The translations under genes and the position numbers were made by a program. Below are positions 25,441 through 33,423 of a DNA stretch of 59,033 nucleotides, in pieces. A model generated the notes under the pieces. That model was not told the DNA's origin and did not search any database. It saw only the letters and a list, made by a program, of their open reading frames with translations. Source of the DNA: JAGTVG01 sp964389805 (GTDB taxonomy: Bacteria; Bacteroidota; Bacteroidia; Cytophagales; Cyclobacteriaceae); the NCBI GenBank assembly GCA_964389805.1, contig CAYMFU010000177.1, positions 1-59,033 of the forward strand, written 5' to 3'. The stretch's first letter is position 1, and every line of letters starts with the position of its first letter.

Positions 25441-26286
25441 ATGAAAAAAAGAAGCAGAAAACGCTCAAATCAAAATTTATTTGATTCCAACTCAAATCCT
25501 GAGAAAACAAGATCTCCAGAATATCAATTCCTTAGAAAACCTAAAAAAGAAAAGGGTCCCATTTCTGAGATACGGTTGAATAAATACATAGCAAATTCTG
25601 GTATCTGTTCGAGGCGAGAGGCTGATAGTCTGATACAGAAGGGCGATATTAAGGTAAATGGAAAAGTTGTACTTGAACTAGGTACCAAAATTAAACCAGC
25701 AGACAGGGTTCAATATAGGGGGAAAGTCCTGAAACGTGAAAAATTCATATACATCCTCCTGAATAAGCCTAAAGATTTCATAACAACCACAGATGATCCT
25801 CAAAACAGAAAAACGGTTATCGACTTGGTTAAAAACCATATTTCTGAACGGGTATTCCCGGTAGGCCGGCTTGATAGAAATACAACTGGTTTATTGGTCC
25901 TTACAAATGATGGAGAATTATCTGAAATTTTAGCCCATCCATCTTATAATATTAAAAAAGTCTATGAAGCCCATTTGGATAAACCCGTTCAACAAGACGA
26001 CATTGATGCTTTAGAACTAGGTTTGGAATTGGACGATGGACCTGTGAAAATTGATGCTTTCGAGGTGATCTCCCCTGATGCCAGGGCCATAGGGCTTGAA
26101 ATTCATAGCGGAAGAAATAGAATTGTAAGAAGGATCTTTGAAAAACTTGGTTATAATGTGGTTCGGCTCGATCGGGTCATGTATTCATTCCTGACAAAAA
26201 AAGACCTGCCTAGAGGTAAATGGAGATTTTTAAAAGAATTTGAAGTGGTCAGATTGAAACAGTTAGGGAAAAAGCGAAAGATATAA
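25441..26286 (+). CDS. rluB: RluB/RsuA-family pseudouridine synthase
   Basis: A 281-residue protein. A basic, low-complexity N-terminal tail (1-38, rich in Lys/Arg/Ser) precedes an S4 RNA-binding domain (LNKYIANSGICSRREADSLIQKGDIKVNGKVV, about 43-74). The catalytic domain carries the Asp motif GRLDRNTTGLLVLTNDG (about 141-157) and the later EIHSGRNRIVRRIFEKLGY. It modifies uridine in large-subunit (RluB) or small-subunit (RsuA) rRNA. The name rluB is by general similarity; the exact site is not certain. It lies 22 bp after scpB and is the last gene of the dksA-like/scpB/rluB run. Confidence 0.9.
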   Translation: MKKRSRKRSNQNLFDSNSNPEKTRSPEYQFLRKPKKEKGPISEIRLNKYIANSGICSRREADSLIQKGDIKVNGKVVLELGTKIKPADRVQYRGKVLKREKFIYILLNKPKDFITTTDDPQNRKTVIDLVKNHISERVFPVGRLDRNTTGLLVLTNDGELSEILAHPSYNIKKVYEAHLDKPVQQDDIDALELGLELDDGPVKIDAFEVISPDARAIGLEIHSGRNRIVRRIFEKLGYNVVRLDRVMYSFLTKKDLPRGKWRFLKEFEVVRLKQLGKKRKI

Positions 26287-26417
26287 GCCGTTCAACACAT
26301 ATTCCGAATATATTTCATTTATCAGGTAGGGATTGAAAATTCATGATAATATTTTTTTCCTCTGAAACATATCATTAAATTTCAATTATTAAACTAATTA
26401 GATCTAAACCATTGATC

Positions 26418-27548
26418 ATGAGAATCCCATTATTAAAATTTGTTTTAATATTAATCTTCATATCCTCAGACCTTTATGCACAGGAGAAAAATGTGGAGAC
26501 TTTAAAAACTGGGCAAAAAGCCCCCGAATTCAATCTGATCGGAGTTGACGATAATACATATACGCTGGGTTCTTTTAATGAGTATGACATTCTTGTGATC
26601 CTGTTTACATGTAATCATTGTCCTACTGCCCAGGCATATGAAGACAAGTTCATGAGCCTCGTTGACCAATACCAGGATAGGGGTGTTGGATTTGTAGGAA
26701 TATCTCCAAATAGCCCCGGGGCTCTTAGCTTATCTGAACTGGGTTATTCAGATATGGGAGATGACTTGGAAGACATGAAGACCAGAGCAAGAGATAAAAA
26801 ATATAACTTCCCATATTTATATGATGGAGATACCCAGGAAACATCCATCAAATATGGTCCTGTCGCTACCCCCCATGTGTTTATATTTGATAAAGAGAGA
26901 AAACTCACCTACTCAGGAAGGATAGATAATACTGAAAATCCATACATTGATCCCAAGGAAAAAAATATGAAAGATGCATTAGACGCAATGTTGGCAGGAC
27001 AATCTGTTCGGGTACCTAGTACCAAAACCTTTGGGTGCTCGGTCAAGTGGGCATGGAAAGACAGTTGGAAGAAGAAACTTCTTGTCGACTGGGCTAATGA
27101 ACCTGTTGCTCTGAATGATATTGATGCTGAGGGAATACGCAATGAAATAAAAAATTCAGGCGATAAACTTAAATTAGTCAATATATGGGCGACATGGTGC
27201 GGGCCTTGCGTGATAGAGTTCCCAGAATTTATTACTATTGACCGGATGTATAGAGGCCGAGATTTTGAGTTTATTTCTATCAGTGGTGATAAAATCAGTA
27301 ATAAAGAAAAAGCCTTAAAATTTCTAACAAAGAAGGAGGCATCTAATACCAACTATATTTTTAATGGTGAAAATTCCTATGACTTAATTGAAGCGGTAGA
27401 TAAGGATTGGCAGGGTGCACTCCCCTACACTTTATTGATTGCCCCCGGAGGAGAAATTATTTATAAGGTTGACGGGCCCATTGATCCATTGACTGTTAAA
27501 AGAGAAATTGTCGAATATTTAGGTCGCTACTATGCTGATGATAACTAA
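26418..27548 (+). CDS. Exported protein with two thioredoxin-like domains
   Basis: A 376-residue protein. I start it at ATG 26418 rather than the TTG two codons earlier. A signal peptide (about 1-21, ending LYAQ) is followed by a redoxin/AhpC-TSA-like domain (about 30-195) with a CNHC site in ILFTCNHCPTAQAYEDKF. A second, TlpA-like domain (about 225-375) has the classic WCGPC site (LVNIWATWCGPCVIEFPEF). Both CxxC pairs are intact, so two active redox centres are likely in the periplasm. It is followed 14 bp later by an exported RraA-like gene, which suggests a shared role; the substrate is unknown. Confidence 0.88.
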   Translation: MRIPLLKFVLILIFISSDLYAQEKNVETLKTGQKAPEFNLIGVDDNTYTLGSFNEYDILVILFTCNHCPTAQAYEDKFMSLVDQYQDRGVGFVGISPNSPGALSLSELGYSDMGDDLEDMKTRARDKKYNFPYLYDGDTQETSIKYGPVATPHVFIFDKERKLTYSGRIDNTENPYIDPKEKNMKDALDAMLAGQSVRVPSTKTFGCSVKWAWKDSWKKKLLVDWANEPVALNDIDAEGIRNEIKNSGDKLKLVNIWATWCGPCVIEFPEFITIDRMYRGRDFEFISISGDKISNKEKALKFLTKKEASNTNYIFNGENSYDLIEAVDKDWQGALPYTLLIAPGGEIIYKVDGPIDPLTVKREIVEYLGRYYADDN

Positions 27549-27562
27549 CTTAATTTAAAACT

Positions 27563-28366
27563 ATGAAAAAGATAAAATTTCTATTGCTTAACTTTTTGAC
27601 TATTATACTATGCATTTGGTCTAGCAATCTCCTGGCACAGGGGCAATTAACTGATGAGGATATTCTGAAATTGTACGATGGCCTTCGTGTCGCCGACGTA
27701 TCAGACGGATTGGATATGGTAGGATTGAGGGATCTGACAATTATGGGTACTGAGATCGAGGCGCTCTGGAAGAACATTGATGACCTTTCACATATTTTTT
27801 GCGGTGTGGCAGTTACTGCCCGTTATGTCCCCACCAACAGGGTCATTAAAAATCCAATGGAACCGGATGAATTCAGGACATGGGAAGGTAATTGGTACGG
27901 AAACATATCAACTGAGCCCTTTGTAGAACTATTAAAACCTGGATCTGCATTGGTATTGGATGTTCAGGGTGATGGGGATACTGGTTCTGTGGGATCAAAC
28001 AACGGCCTTATGTGGGTAAGCAAGGGCTGCGTAGGTATTGTTTCAAATGGAGGCATAAGAGATACGGATGAGGTAATAAAACAGAAAATACCTGTTTATC
28101 TGGATCATAAAAACAGAGGCCGGGGAATTCGTCCGGGCAGGAATGAAATTGAATCGGTAAATAAACCGGTATCTGTCGGAGGTGTATTAGTAAATCCAGG
28201 TGATATTGTAGTTGGCGATGGGGATGGTGTTGTTGTTGTTCCGCGTGTACACGCCCAAAAAGTGGCCGAATATGCCAGAGGTATACTGAACAACGATAAA
28301 AAAAGCAGAAGAAGCTTGTATGAAGAACTTGGGATTCCTATTGATAAAACAGTAGAAATTGATTGA
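27563..28366 (+). CDS. Exported RraA-family (HMG/CHA aldolase-like) protein
   Basis: A 267-residue protein of the RraA/4-hydroxy-4-methyl-2-oxoglutarate aldolase-like family. Family marks are the early DGLRVADVSDGLDMVGL, the active-site segment VGIVSNGGIRDTDEV with its Arg-Asp pair, and the C-terminal GDIVVGDGDGVVVVPR. The length beyond the usual cytosolic form comes from an N-terminal signal peptide (about 1-25, LLLNFLTIILCIW...LLAQ). The protein is therefore predicted to act outside the cytoplasm, which excludes an RNase E role. Active-site residues look intact, so an aldolase or decarboxylase activity on an alpha-keto acid is possible. It forms an operon with the dual-thioredoxin protein. 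Confidence 0.85.
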   Translation: MKKIKFLLLNFLTIILCIWSSNLLAQGQLTDEDILKLYDGLRVADVSDGLDMVGLRDLTIMGTEIEALWKNIDDLSHIFCGVAVTARYVPTNRVIKNPMEPDEFRTWEGNWYGNISTEPFVELLKPGSALVLDVQGDGDTGSVGSNNGLMWVSKGCVGIVSNGGIRDTDEVIKQKIPVYLDHKNRGRGIRPGRNEIESVNKPVSVGGVLVNPGDIVVGDGDGVVVVPRVHAQKVAEYARGILNNDKKSRRSLYEELGIPIDKTVEID

Positions 28367-28376
28367 TCCAAACAAT

Positions 28377-28407
28377 AAAAAAAGCCATCAGTAATAACTG
28401 ATGGCTT
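28377..28407 (-). terminator. Rho-independent terminator of tRNA-Phe
   Basis: On the minus strand an 11-bp perfect stem (28382-28407; arms AAGCCATCAGT and ACTGATGGCTT; 4-nt loop) is followed by seven U (the A-run at 28377-28383 on the plus strand). It begins 3 nt after the tRNA 3' end. On the plus strand no U-tract follows, so it mainly serves the tRNA. Confidence 0.9.
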
Positions 28408-28410
28408 GCG

Positions 28411-28483
28411 TGGTGATGAGTGGATTCGAACCACCGACTCACGGATTTTCAGTCCGATGCTCTACCACCTGAGCTACATCACC
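28411..28483 (-). tRNA. tRNA-Phe (GAA)
   Basis: A 73-nt cloverleaf on the minus strand. The acceptor stem is GGTGATG/CATCACC with discriminator A. The D-arm is GCTC-AGGTGGTA-GAGC. The anticodon loop CTGAAAA has anticodon GAA, and the T-arm contains GGTTCGAATCC. The 3' CCA is not encoded. It stands alone, with its own promoter (28498-28528) and terminator (28377-28407). Confidence 0.97.
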
Positions 28484-28497
28484 CCCGTAAAGTGGGG

Positions 28498-28528
28498 CAA
28501 AATTAGTCAATTTTATATAAGAGGCAAA
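28498..28528 (-). promoter_or_regulatory. Promoter of tRNA-Phe
   Basis: On the minus strand TTTG (28525-28528) is followed after exactly 19 nt by TAATTTTG (28498-28505). This is a full match to the Bacteroidota primary-sigma consensus TTTG-N19-TAnnTTTG. The -7 box ends 14 bp before the tRNA 5' end. It lies in a 78-bp spacer shared with the divergent Fe-S gene. Confidence 0.85.
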
Positions 28529-28561
28529 ATTTTGAATAATTAGTTTTTATTTACTTTTCTC

Positions 28562-29908
28562 ATGTATATTTTAGGTCAAATTCTGTTTGCCGGGATCCTT
28601 CTTTTTACCTCTTTTATTTTATACAAAAGAATAAAATTTATTGCCTTTACAATAGGTCTGGGGAAAGGGATGAAGATTGATGGGGATACGAAAGAAAGAT
28701 GGAAGAATGTATTCCTGATTGCTTTTGGACAGAGGAAAATGTTCAGAAAGCCTATTCCAGCTTTTCTGCATTTGTTGATCTATGGAGGTTTTATAATTAT
28801 CAATTTTGAAGTTCTTGAATTTATCATTGATGGATTAACTGGTCAGCACCGCTTCTTTGCAAATCTGCTTCAAGATTTATCCCCAACTGATACGGGCTAT
28901 AATGTTGTGTACAATGTTTTGATGAATGGATTTGAGATTTTGACTTTGGGCGTCATTATTGCCTGTATCATTTTCCTGATCAGAAGAAATATATTAAAGA
29001 TCAAAAGGTTTTCCGGCATAGAAATGACACGATGGCCTTTGCTGGATGCTAATTTGATCCTCATTTTTGAGATCATTTTAATGACTGCTATTCTAAGTAT
29101 GAATGGCGCCGATCAAGTGCTTCAGAATGCTGGATCGCCAGGCTACATCCATACCGGCACATTATACATTAGCCATGCAATGATCATCCCCATTATAAAA
29201 AATCTGGATACAGGTCATTTGATTATCGTGGAAAGAGTTTGCTGGTGGTTCCACATTATCGGAATATTTGCATTTGCAGTTTATGTCACATACAGTAAAC
29301 ACTTACATATTATTATGGCTTTCCCAAATACCTATTATGCTAACCTGAACCCACCTGCTATCATGACTAACATGGAAGAGGTTATGAATGAGGTGAAAAT
29401 GATGCTGGGACTTCAGCAGCCCAATGGGGATACACCTGCAGAAATTGATAGGTTCGGCATAAAGGATGCGACAGACCTGACATGGAAAAGTATAATGGAT
29501 GCCTTTTCATGTACGGAGTGCGGAAGATGCACCTCAGTATGTCCGGCAAACCTGACCGGCAAAAAACTATCGCCCAGGAAAATCATCATGGATGTGAGGG
29601 ACCGGGCTGAAATTCTTGGTAAGTCCGGTGGAAAAGATGACGGAAGATCTCTCTTTGATCATATCTCCAAAGAGGAGATTTTTGCCTGTACCACGTGTAA
29701 TGCCTGCATCGATATTTGTCCTGTTAATATAGATCCGGTTAGTGTTATACTGGGATTGCGAAGATATATTGCTATGGAAGAGTCCTCATCCCCGGTTGAC
29801 TGGAACATGATGTTCAACAATATCGAAACAAATTTTGCGCCCTGGAAATTTCCGGCATCAGACAGGTTTAAATGGGCGGAATCTCTGATGCTAAATAAAA
29901 AGAAGTAG
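28562..29908 (+). CDS. Membrane Fe-S protein, HdrE/HdrC-like fusion
   Basis: A 448-residue protein. Residues 1-265 hold about five membrane helices with His residues placed as in cytochrome-b-like gamma subunits (PAFLHLLIYGG, WWFHIIGIF, YSKHLHIIMAFPN). The C-terminal 150 residues are a soluble ferredoxin part with two 4Fe-4S motifs: CTECGRCTSVCP (near 319) and CTTCNACIDICP (near 379). It resembles the membrane and HdrC-like parts of quinone-linked heterodisulfide-reductase-type enzymes. The next gene, one base after the stop, is the matching HdrB-like CCG subunit. Electron transfer between menaquinone and a cytoplasmic partner is likely; the partner is unknown. Confidence 0.88.
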   Translation: MYILGQILFAGILLFTSFILYKRIKFIAFTIGLGKGMKIDGDTKERWKNVFLIAFGQRKMFRKPIPAFLHLLIYGGFIIINFEVLEFIIDGLTGQHRFFANLLQDLSPTDTGYNVVYNVLMNGFEILTLGVIIACIIFLIRRNILKIKRFSGIEMTRWPLLDANLILIFEIILMTAILSMNGADQVLQNAGSPGYIHTGTLYISHAMIIPIIKNLDTGHLIIVERVCWWFHIIGIFAFAVYVTYSKHLHIIMAFPNTYYANLNPPAIMTNMEEVMNEVKMMLGLQQPNGDTPAEIDRFGIKDATDLTWKSIMDAFSCTECGRCTSVCPANLTGKKLSPRKIIMDVRDRAEILGKSGGKDDGRSLFDHISKEEIFACTTCNACIDICPVNIDPVSVILGLRRYIAMEESSSPVDWNMMFNNIETNFAPWKFPASDRFKWAESLMLNKKK

Positions 29909-29909
29909 A

Positions 29910-30719
29910 ATGGATAAAAATCATGATATTCAAATGCCATTAATGGCCGACTTGGCCGCTAATAATAAAACTCCCGAATTCCTGCTTTGGATCGGATGTG
30001 CCGGAGCTTATGATGAGAGGTATCAAAAGGTGATTCATGCTTTAATAATAGTACTCAGCCATGCATCCATTGACTTTGCCGTTCTTGGACCTGAGGAATC
30101 ATGTACCGGCGACCCTGCCAGAAGAGCGGGGAACGAACTTCTTTTTCAGATGCAGGCCCTATCAAACATCCAGATATTGAACAATTACAAGGTAAAAAAG
30201 ATAATTACCCCATGCCCGCACTGTTACAATACCTTCAAAAACGAATATCCGGCCCTGGGAGGCAACTACCAGGTAATTCATCACGTTGAACTCCTGGATC
30301 ATATCATATCTGATAATCCTGATTACCTGTCTTCGTGGGATAATTTCGAGGGAAAGAAGATCACTTATCATGATTCGTGTTATCTGGGCAGATCAAATAA
30401 CATATATGATCAACCAAGGCAAATCATTGAATCCCTCAAAGGAACACTTACCGAAATGGGAAGAAATAAAGAAGACGGATTGTGTTGTGGTGCAGGAGGA
30501 TCCCAGATGTTTAAGGAAGCGGAAAAGGGTAAGAAAGAGATAAATATTGAAAGAACAGAAGAGATATTAAAAACAAAAGCTGAAATTGTGGCAACAGCCT
30601 GTCCCTTTTGTTTAACTATGCTATCTGATGGTATAAAAACTGTTGAAAAGGAAGATGAAATTCTGGTTCTTGATGTTGTTGAATTATTTAATAAAGCAGC
30701 TGAGAAATCTCCCACCTAA
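29910..30719 (+). CDS. (Fe-S)-binding CCG-domain protein, HdrB-like
   Basis: A 269-residue cytoplasmic protein with two cysteine-rich (CCG) domains. The second is complete: HDSCYLGR, LCCGAGGSQ and ATACPFC, as needed for a non-cubane 4Fe-4S centre. The first has GCAGAYD and TPCPHC, but its central motif is SCTG instead of CCG, so it probably binds no such cluster. Proteins like this (HdrB, GlpC, LutA) carry out thiol/disulfide or dehydrogenase electron transfer. The gene starts one base after the membrane Fe-S gene, and the two products probably form one complex. Confidence 0.9.
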   Translation: MDKNHDIQMPLMADLAANNKTPEFLLWIGCAGAYDERYQKVIHALIIVLSHASIDFAVLGPEESCTGDPARRAGNELLFQMQALSNIQILNNYKVKKIITPCPHCYNTFKNEYPALGGNYQVIHHVELLDHIISDNPDYLSSWDNFEGKKITYHDSCYLGRSNNIYDQPRQIIESLKGTLTEMGRNKEDGLCCGAGGSQMFKEAEKGKKEINIERTEEILKTKAEIVATACPFCLTMLSDGIKTVEKEDEILVLDVVELFNKAAEKSPT

Positions 30720-30767
30720 CAATTACGGTCAATTATCGTTTTAGAAATATACTCAAATCATCAATTT

Positions 30768-31250
30768 ATGAATAATATATTTGATCTTCTCCCTTCAACA
30801 TCAAGAATCTGGATTTACCAGTGCAACCGGGCCTTAACACCTCAGGAGGAAATAGAAATCCTGGACAAAGCAAACCATTTTGCGAGAACCTGGAGTGCAC
30901 ATGGGAATGATCTGCAGGCTGGGGCGGCTATTAACTACAGTCAATTTCTCATCCTAAGTGTGAACGAAGAGAAAAATGGCGCTTCTGGCTGTTCTATCGA
31001 CAAATCATTCAAGTTTATACAGGAGCTCGAAACAACTTATATGATAAGATGGCTGGAGCGCTCGAAACTTGCATTTTATATCGATAATGAGGTATATATA
31101 TCTACCTTATCTGAATTAAAAATGAAAATTGATTCAGGTACAATTACCATGGATACTTTAATTTTTAATAACTTAGTAGATAAAAAAGGGGATCTCGAGC
31201 ATAATTGGATCATCCCTGCAAAAGATTCCTGGATTAAAAAATACTTTTAA
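30768..31250 (+). CDS. Conserved Bacteroidota protein of unknown function
   Basis: A 160-residue soluble protein. Its pattern (STSRIWIYQCNRALTPQE near 10-27, WSAHGNDLQAGAAINYSQFLIL near 43-64, ASGCSIDKSFKFIQELE near 71-87, and TLIFNNLVDKKGDLEHNWIIPA near the end) matches a family common in Bacteroidota, sometimes labelled ABC transporter ATPase. I see no Walker A or B motif, so that label is not supported. No signal peptide or membrane helix is visible. It lies between the HdrB-like gene (48-bp gap) and the PorE gene (18-bp gap), probably in one transcript. Confidence 0.8.
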   Translation: MNNIFDLLPSTSRIWIYQCNRALTPQEEIEILDKANHFARTWSAHGNDLQAGAAINYSQFLILSVNEEKNGASGCSIDKSFKFIQELETTYMIRWLERSKLAFYIDNEVYISTLSELKMKIDSGTITMDTLIFNNLVDKKGDLEHNWIIPAKDSWIKKYF

Positions 31251-31268
31251 GCTAATTGATATTTGGCG

Positions 31269-33341
31269 ATGCGAAGATATAGTATTTATATTCTGATTCT
31301 TCTGTTCATGTTAGCGGCATGTAACATGAATAAAAAGATGGTCAAAAAAGGAGATAAGAAATACGATGTTGGAGAATATGAAGTGGCTATTGAAATTTAC
31401 CACAAGGCATTAACCAAAAGTAACGATCCGGGTTATATTAATTTTAAGATTGGAGAATCATACCGTTTATCTAACCGAATTAAAAAGTCCTTACCCTATT
31501 ACCAGGCAGCTGTAAAAAATGGCTATACGGAAGATGACGCCCTCTATTATCTTGGCCTCGCATTGAAAGCTGATCAGCAATATGATGAAGCCGGGAAGAT
31601 TTTTGACAGATTGATATCGAATGCCGCAAGTTCTGAATACAATTCTATTGCATCAAAAGAATTTGATAATGTGAACACGATTCAGGAGATACTTGGCACA
31701 AAAAATTATTTCAGGGTAAAGAATCTAACTGATGTGAATACTGCCAGTGCAGAATATTCACCAGTATATAATAATGGTGAGCTGTACTTCACCAGTTCAA
31801 GAGAAGGTGGTAAAATTTATAAAGCTACCGGCACTGCATTCACTAAAATTTACAGAGTTGAAACACAGGGAGCCCGGGTCGACCTATTAACCCTTAAACC
31901 ACTTGACAACCTGATCAATGATGAAGACACCAATGATGGATCAGTAACCTTTTCAGCTGATGGAAGAATTATGATATATGCCAAAGGGAATAATGGCAAG
32001 AAAAGAGGGACTAAAGATGTTAATCTCTACACAACTTCCAATCGAAAAGGACAATGGTCACAACCCAGAATGCTCCGGATAAACGATCCGGATTCCTGGG
32101 ATTCGACACCTGCTCTCAGTGCTGACGGAAGAACTTTATATTTCGCATCCAACCGGGAAGGTGGATTTGGGGGGACGGATTTATATTCAGCAACAAGAGA
32201 TGGTAGAGGAAGATGGGGAAATGTAAGGAACATGGGACCTGATATCAATACGCATGGTAATGAAATGTTTCCCTATTCCTCAATTGACGGATCATTATAT
32301 TTTTCTTCTGATGGCCATCCGGGATTTGGAGGATTGGACCTCTTCCGGGCAGAAAGGAGAGAAGGGAAACTTGCAGTAGAAAACATGGGATCTCCTATCA
32401 ATTCCAATGACGATGATTTTGGATTGTTCTTGTTCTCTCCTACTAAGGGATTTCTTACTTCCAACCGAGAAGGTGGTAGCGGGGATGATGATATATATAC
32501 TTTCGTAAACAATGATCCAGATCTGAAAATTGTAAATTACTTTCTCACCGGTACAACGATTACAGCTGATGATGAAGGGAATGAAACCATCCTGGCCAAT
32601 ACTGTCGTAAAATTATTTGACAAAGAAAACAACCTGATCTCTGAAGCAATAACCGGTCGTGAAGGCACATTTAACTTTCGGGTATACACCGAGGAGGATT
32701 ACTACGTATTGGGAGAAAAACCAGATTATTTAACTACCAGGATTATTTTCACTACGATTGGCAAATCTATCCCAAAGGAAAATCTGACGAAGCTGGTCAC
32801 TAATACCCAGTTCACCATAAAGGTACCTCTTGACCGGATCGTGATCGATAAAGCGATTGTCATGGAAAATATATACTATGACCTGGATGAAGATTATATC
32901 AGAGCAGACGCCGCTATTGAATTAGATAAACTGGTGGCCATTCTTGAAGATAATCCTGAGATAAAAATTGAGTTAAGTTCGCACACTGATAGCCGTCAAA
33001 CAGCTGATTATAATATGGACCTGTCGAATAGAAGGGCTCAGTCAGCAACTGCATACATCATCGAAGCTGGAATTGATCCGGAAAGAATCACTGCCAAAGG
33101 ATATGGCGAATCCCAATTGCTGCTTTCAGATGAGGAAATTAACCACCTTCCTTCCACAGAAGAAAGAGAAGTGGCCCATCAGAGCAACAGAAGAACAGAG
33201 TTCAAGATCCTGGAGTATGTTAAAAAGGCTCCGGAAGAGGAAACTGTGGAAACTATAGAGGAAACTGTGGAATGGGAGAACGCAGAGGATTGGGAGAAGG
33301 AAATAGAATGGGATAATATTGATTGGGATCAGAATAAATAA
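31269..33341 (+). CDS. porE: PorE-like T9SS outer-membrane lipoprotein (TPR, PD40, CRD, OmpA)
   Basis: A 690-residue lipoprotein. I start it at ATG 31269, two codons after a TTG. The lipobox LAAC gives Cys18. Domains in order: TPR-like repeats (about 25-125), a WD40/PD40 beta-propeller (about 150-410; repeats SADGRTLYFASNREGGFGGTDLY and GSLYFSSDGHPGFGGLDLF), a carboxypeptidase-regulatory-like domain (about 420-510), and an OmpA-type peptidoglycan-binding domain (about 532-646; IELSSHTDSR and NRRAQSATAYI). This is the build of PorE, which anchors the T9SS to peptidoglycan. The last 30 residues are acidic with four Trp, each preceded by Asp or Glu. The name rests on domain order; other OmpA/PD40 paralogues exist in this phylum. 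Confidence 0.8.
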   Translation: MRRYSIYILILLFMLAACNMNKKMVKKGDKKYDVGEYEVAIEIYHKALTKSNDPGYINFKIGESYRLSNRIKKSLPYYQAAVKNGYTEDDALYYLGLALKADQQYDEAGKIFDRLISNAASSEYNSIASKEFDNVNTIQEILGTKNYFRVKNLTDVNTASAEYSPVYNNGELYFTSSREGGKIYKATGTAFTKIYRVETQGARVDLLTLKPLDNLINDEDTNDGSVTFSADGRIMIYAKGNNGKKRGTKDVNLYTTSNRKGQWSQPRMLRINDPDSWDSTPALSADGRTLYFASNREGGFGGTDLYSATRDGRGRWGNVRNMGPDINTHGNEMFPYSSIDGSLYFSSDGHPGFGGLDLFRAERREGKLAVENMGSPINSNDDDFGLFLFSPTKGFLTSNREGGSGDDDIYTFVNNDPDLKIVNYFLTGTTITADDEGNETILANTVVKLFDKENNLISEAITGREGTFNFRVYTEEDYYVLGEKPDYLTTRIIFTTIGKSIPKENLTKLVTNTQFTIKVPLDRIVIDKAIVMENIYYDLDEDYIRADAAIELDKLVAILEDNPEIKIELSSHTDSRQTADYNMDLSNRRAQSATAYIIEAGIDPERITAKGYGESQLLLSDEEINHLPSTEEREVAHQSNRRTEFKILEYVKKAPEEETVETIEETVEWENAEDWEKEIEWDNIDWDQNK

Positions 33342-33423
33342 GTATATAGTTTTCTATCTCATAGCTGAAACTAAGTATCAAGTCCATTCAAAAATCTATA
33401 TTCCATTTTTTTAATTTTAACAT

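Noticed and set aside
26299..26311. ATATTC-c-GAATAT palindrome after rluB
   Set aside because: Only 13 bp in a very AT-rich spacer, far from the next start, with no U-tract; not distinguishable from chance.
28377..28407. Terminator of the RraA-like gene
   Set aside because: On the plus strand the stem is followed by GCGTGG with no U-tract; the U7 lies on the minus side, after the tRNA.
29910..30719. HdrA, or a methanogen-type heterodisulfide reductase complex
   Set aside because: No flavin-binding HdrA gene is present and one CCG motif is degenerate; only a general HdrB/C-like role is supported.
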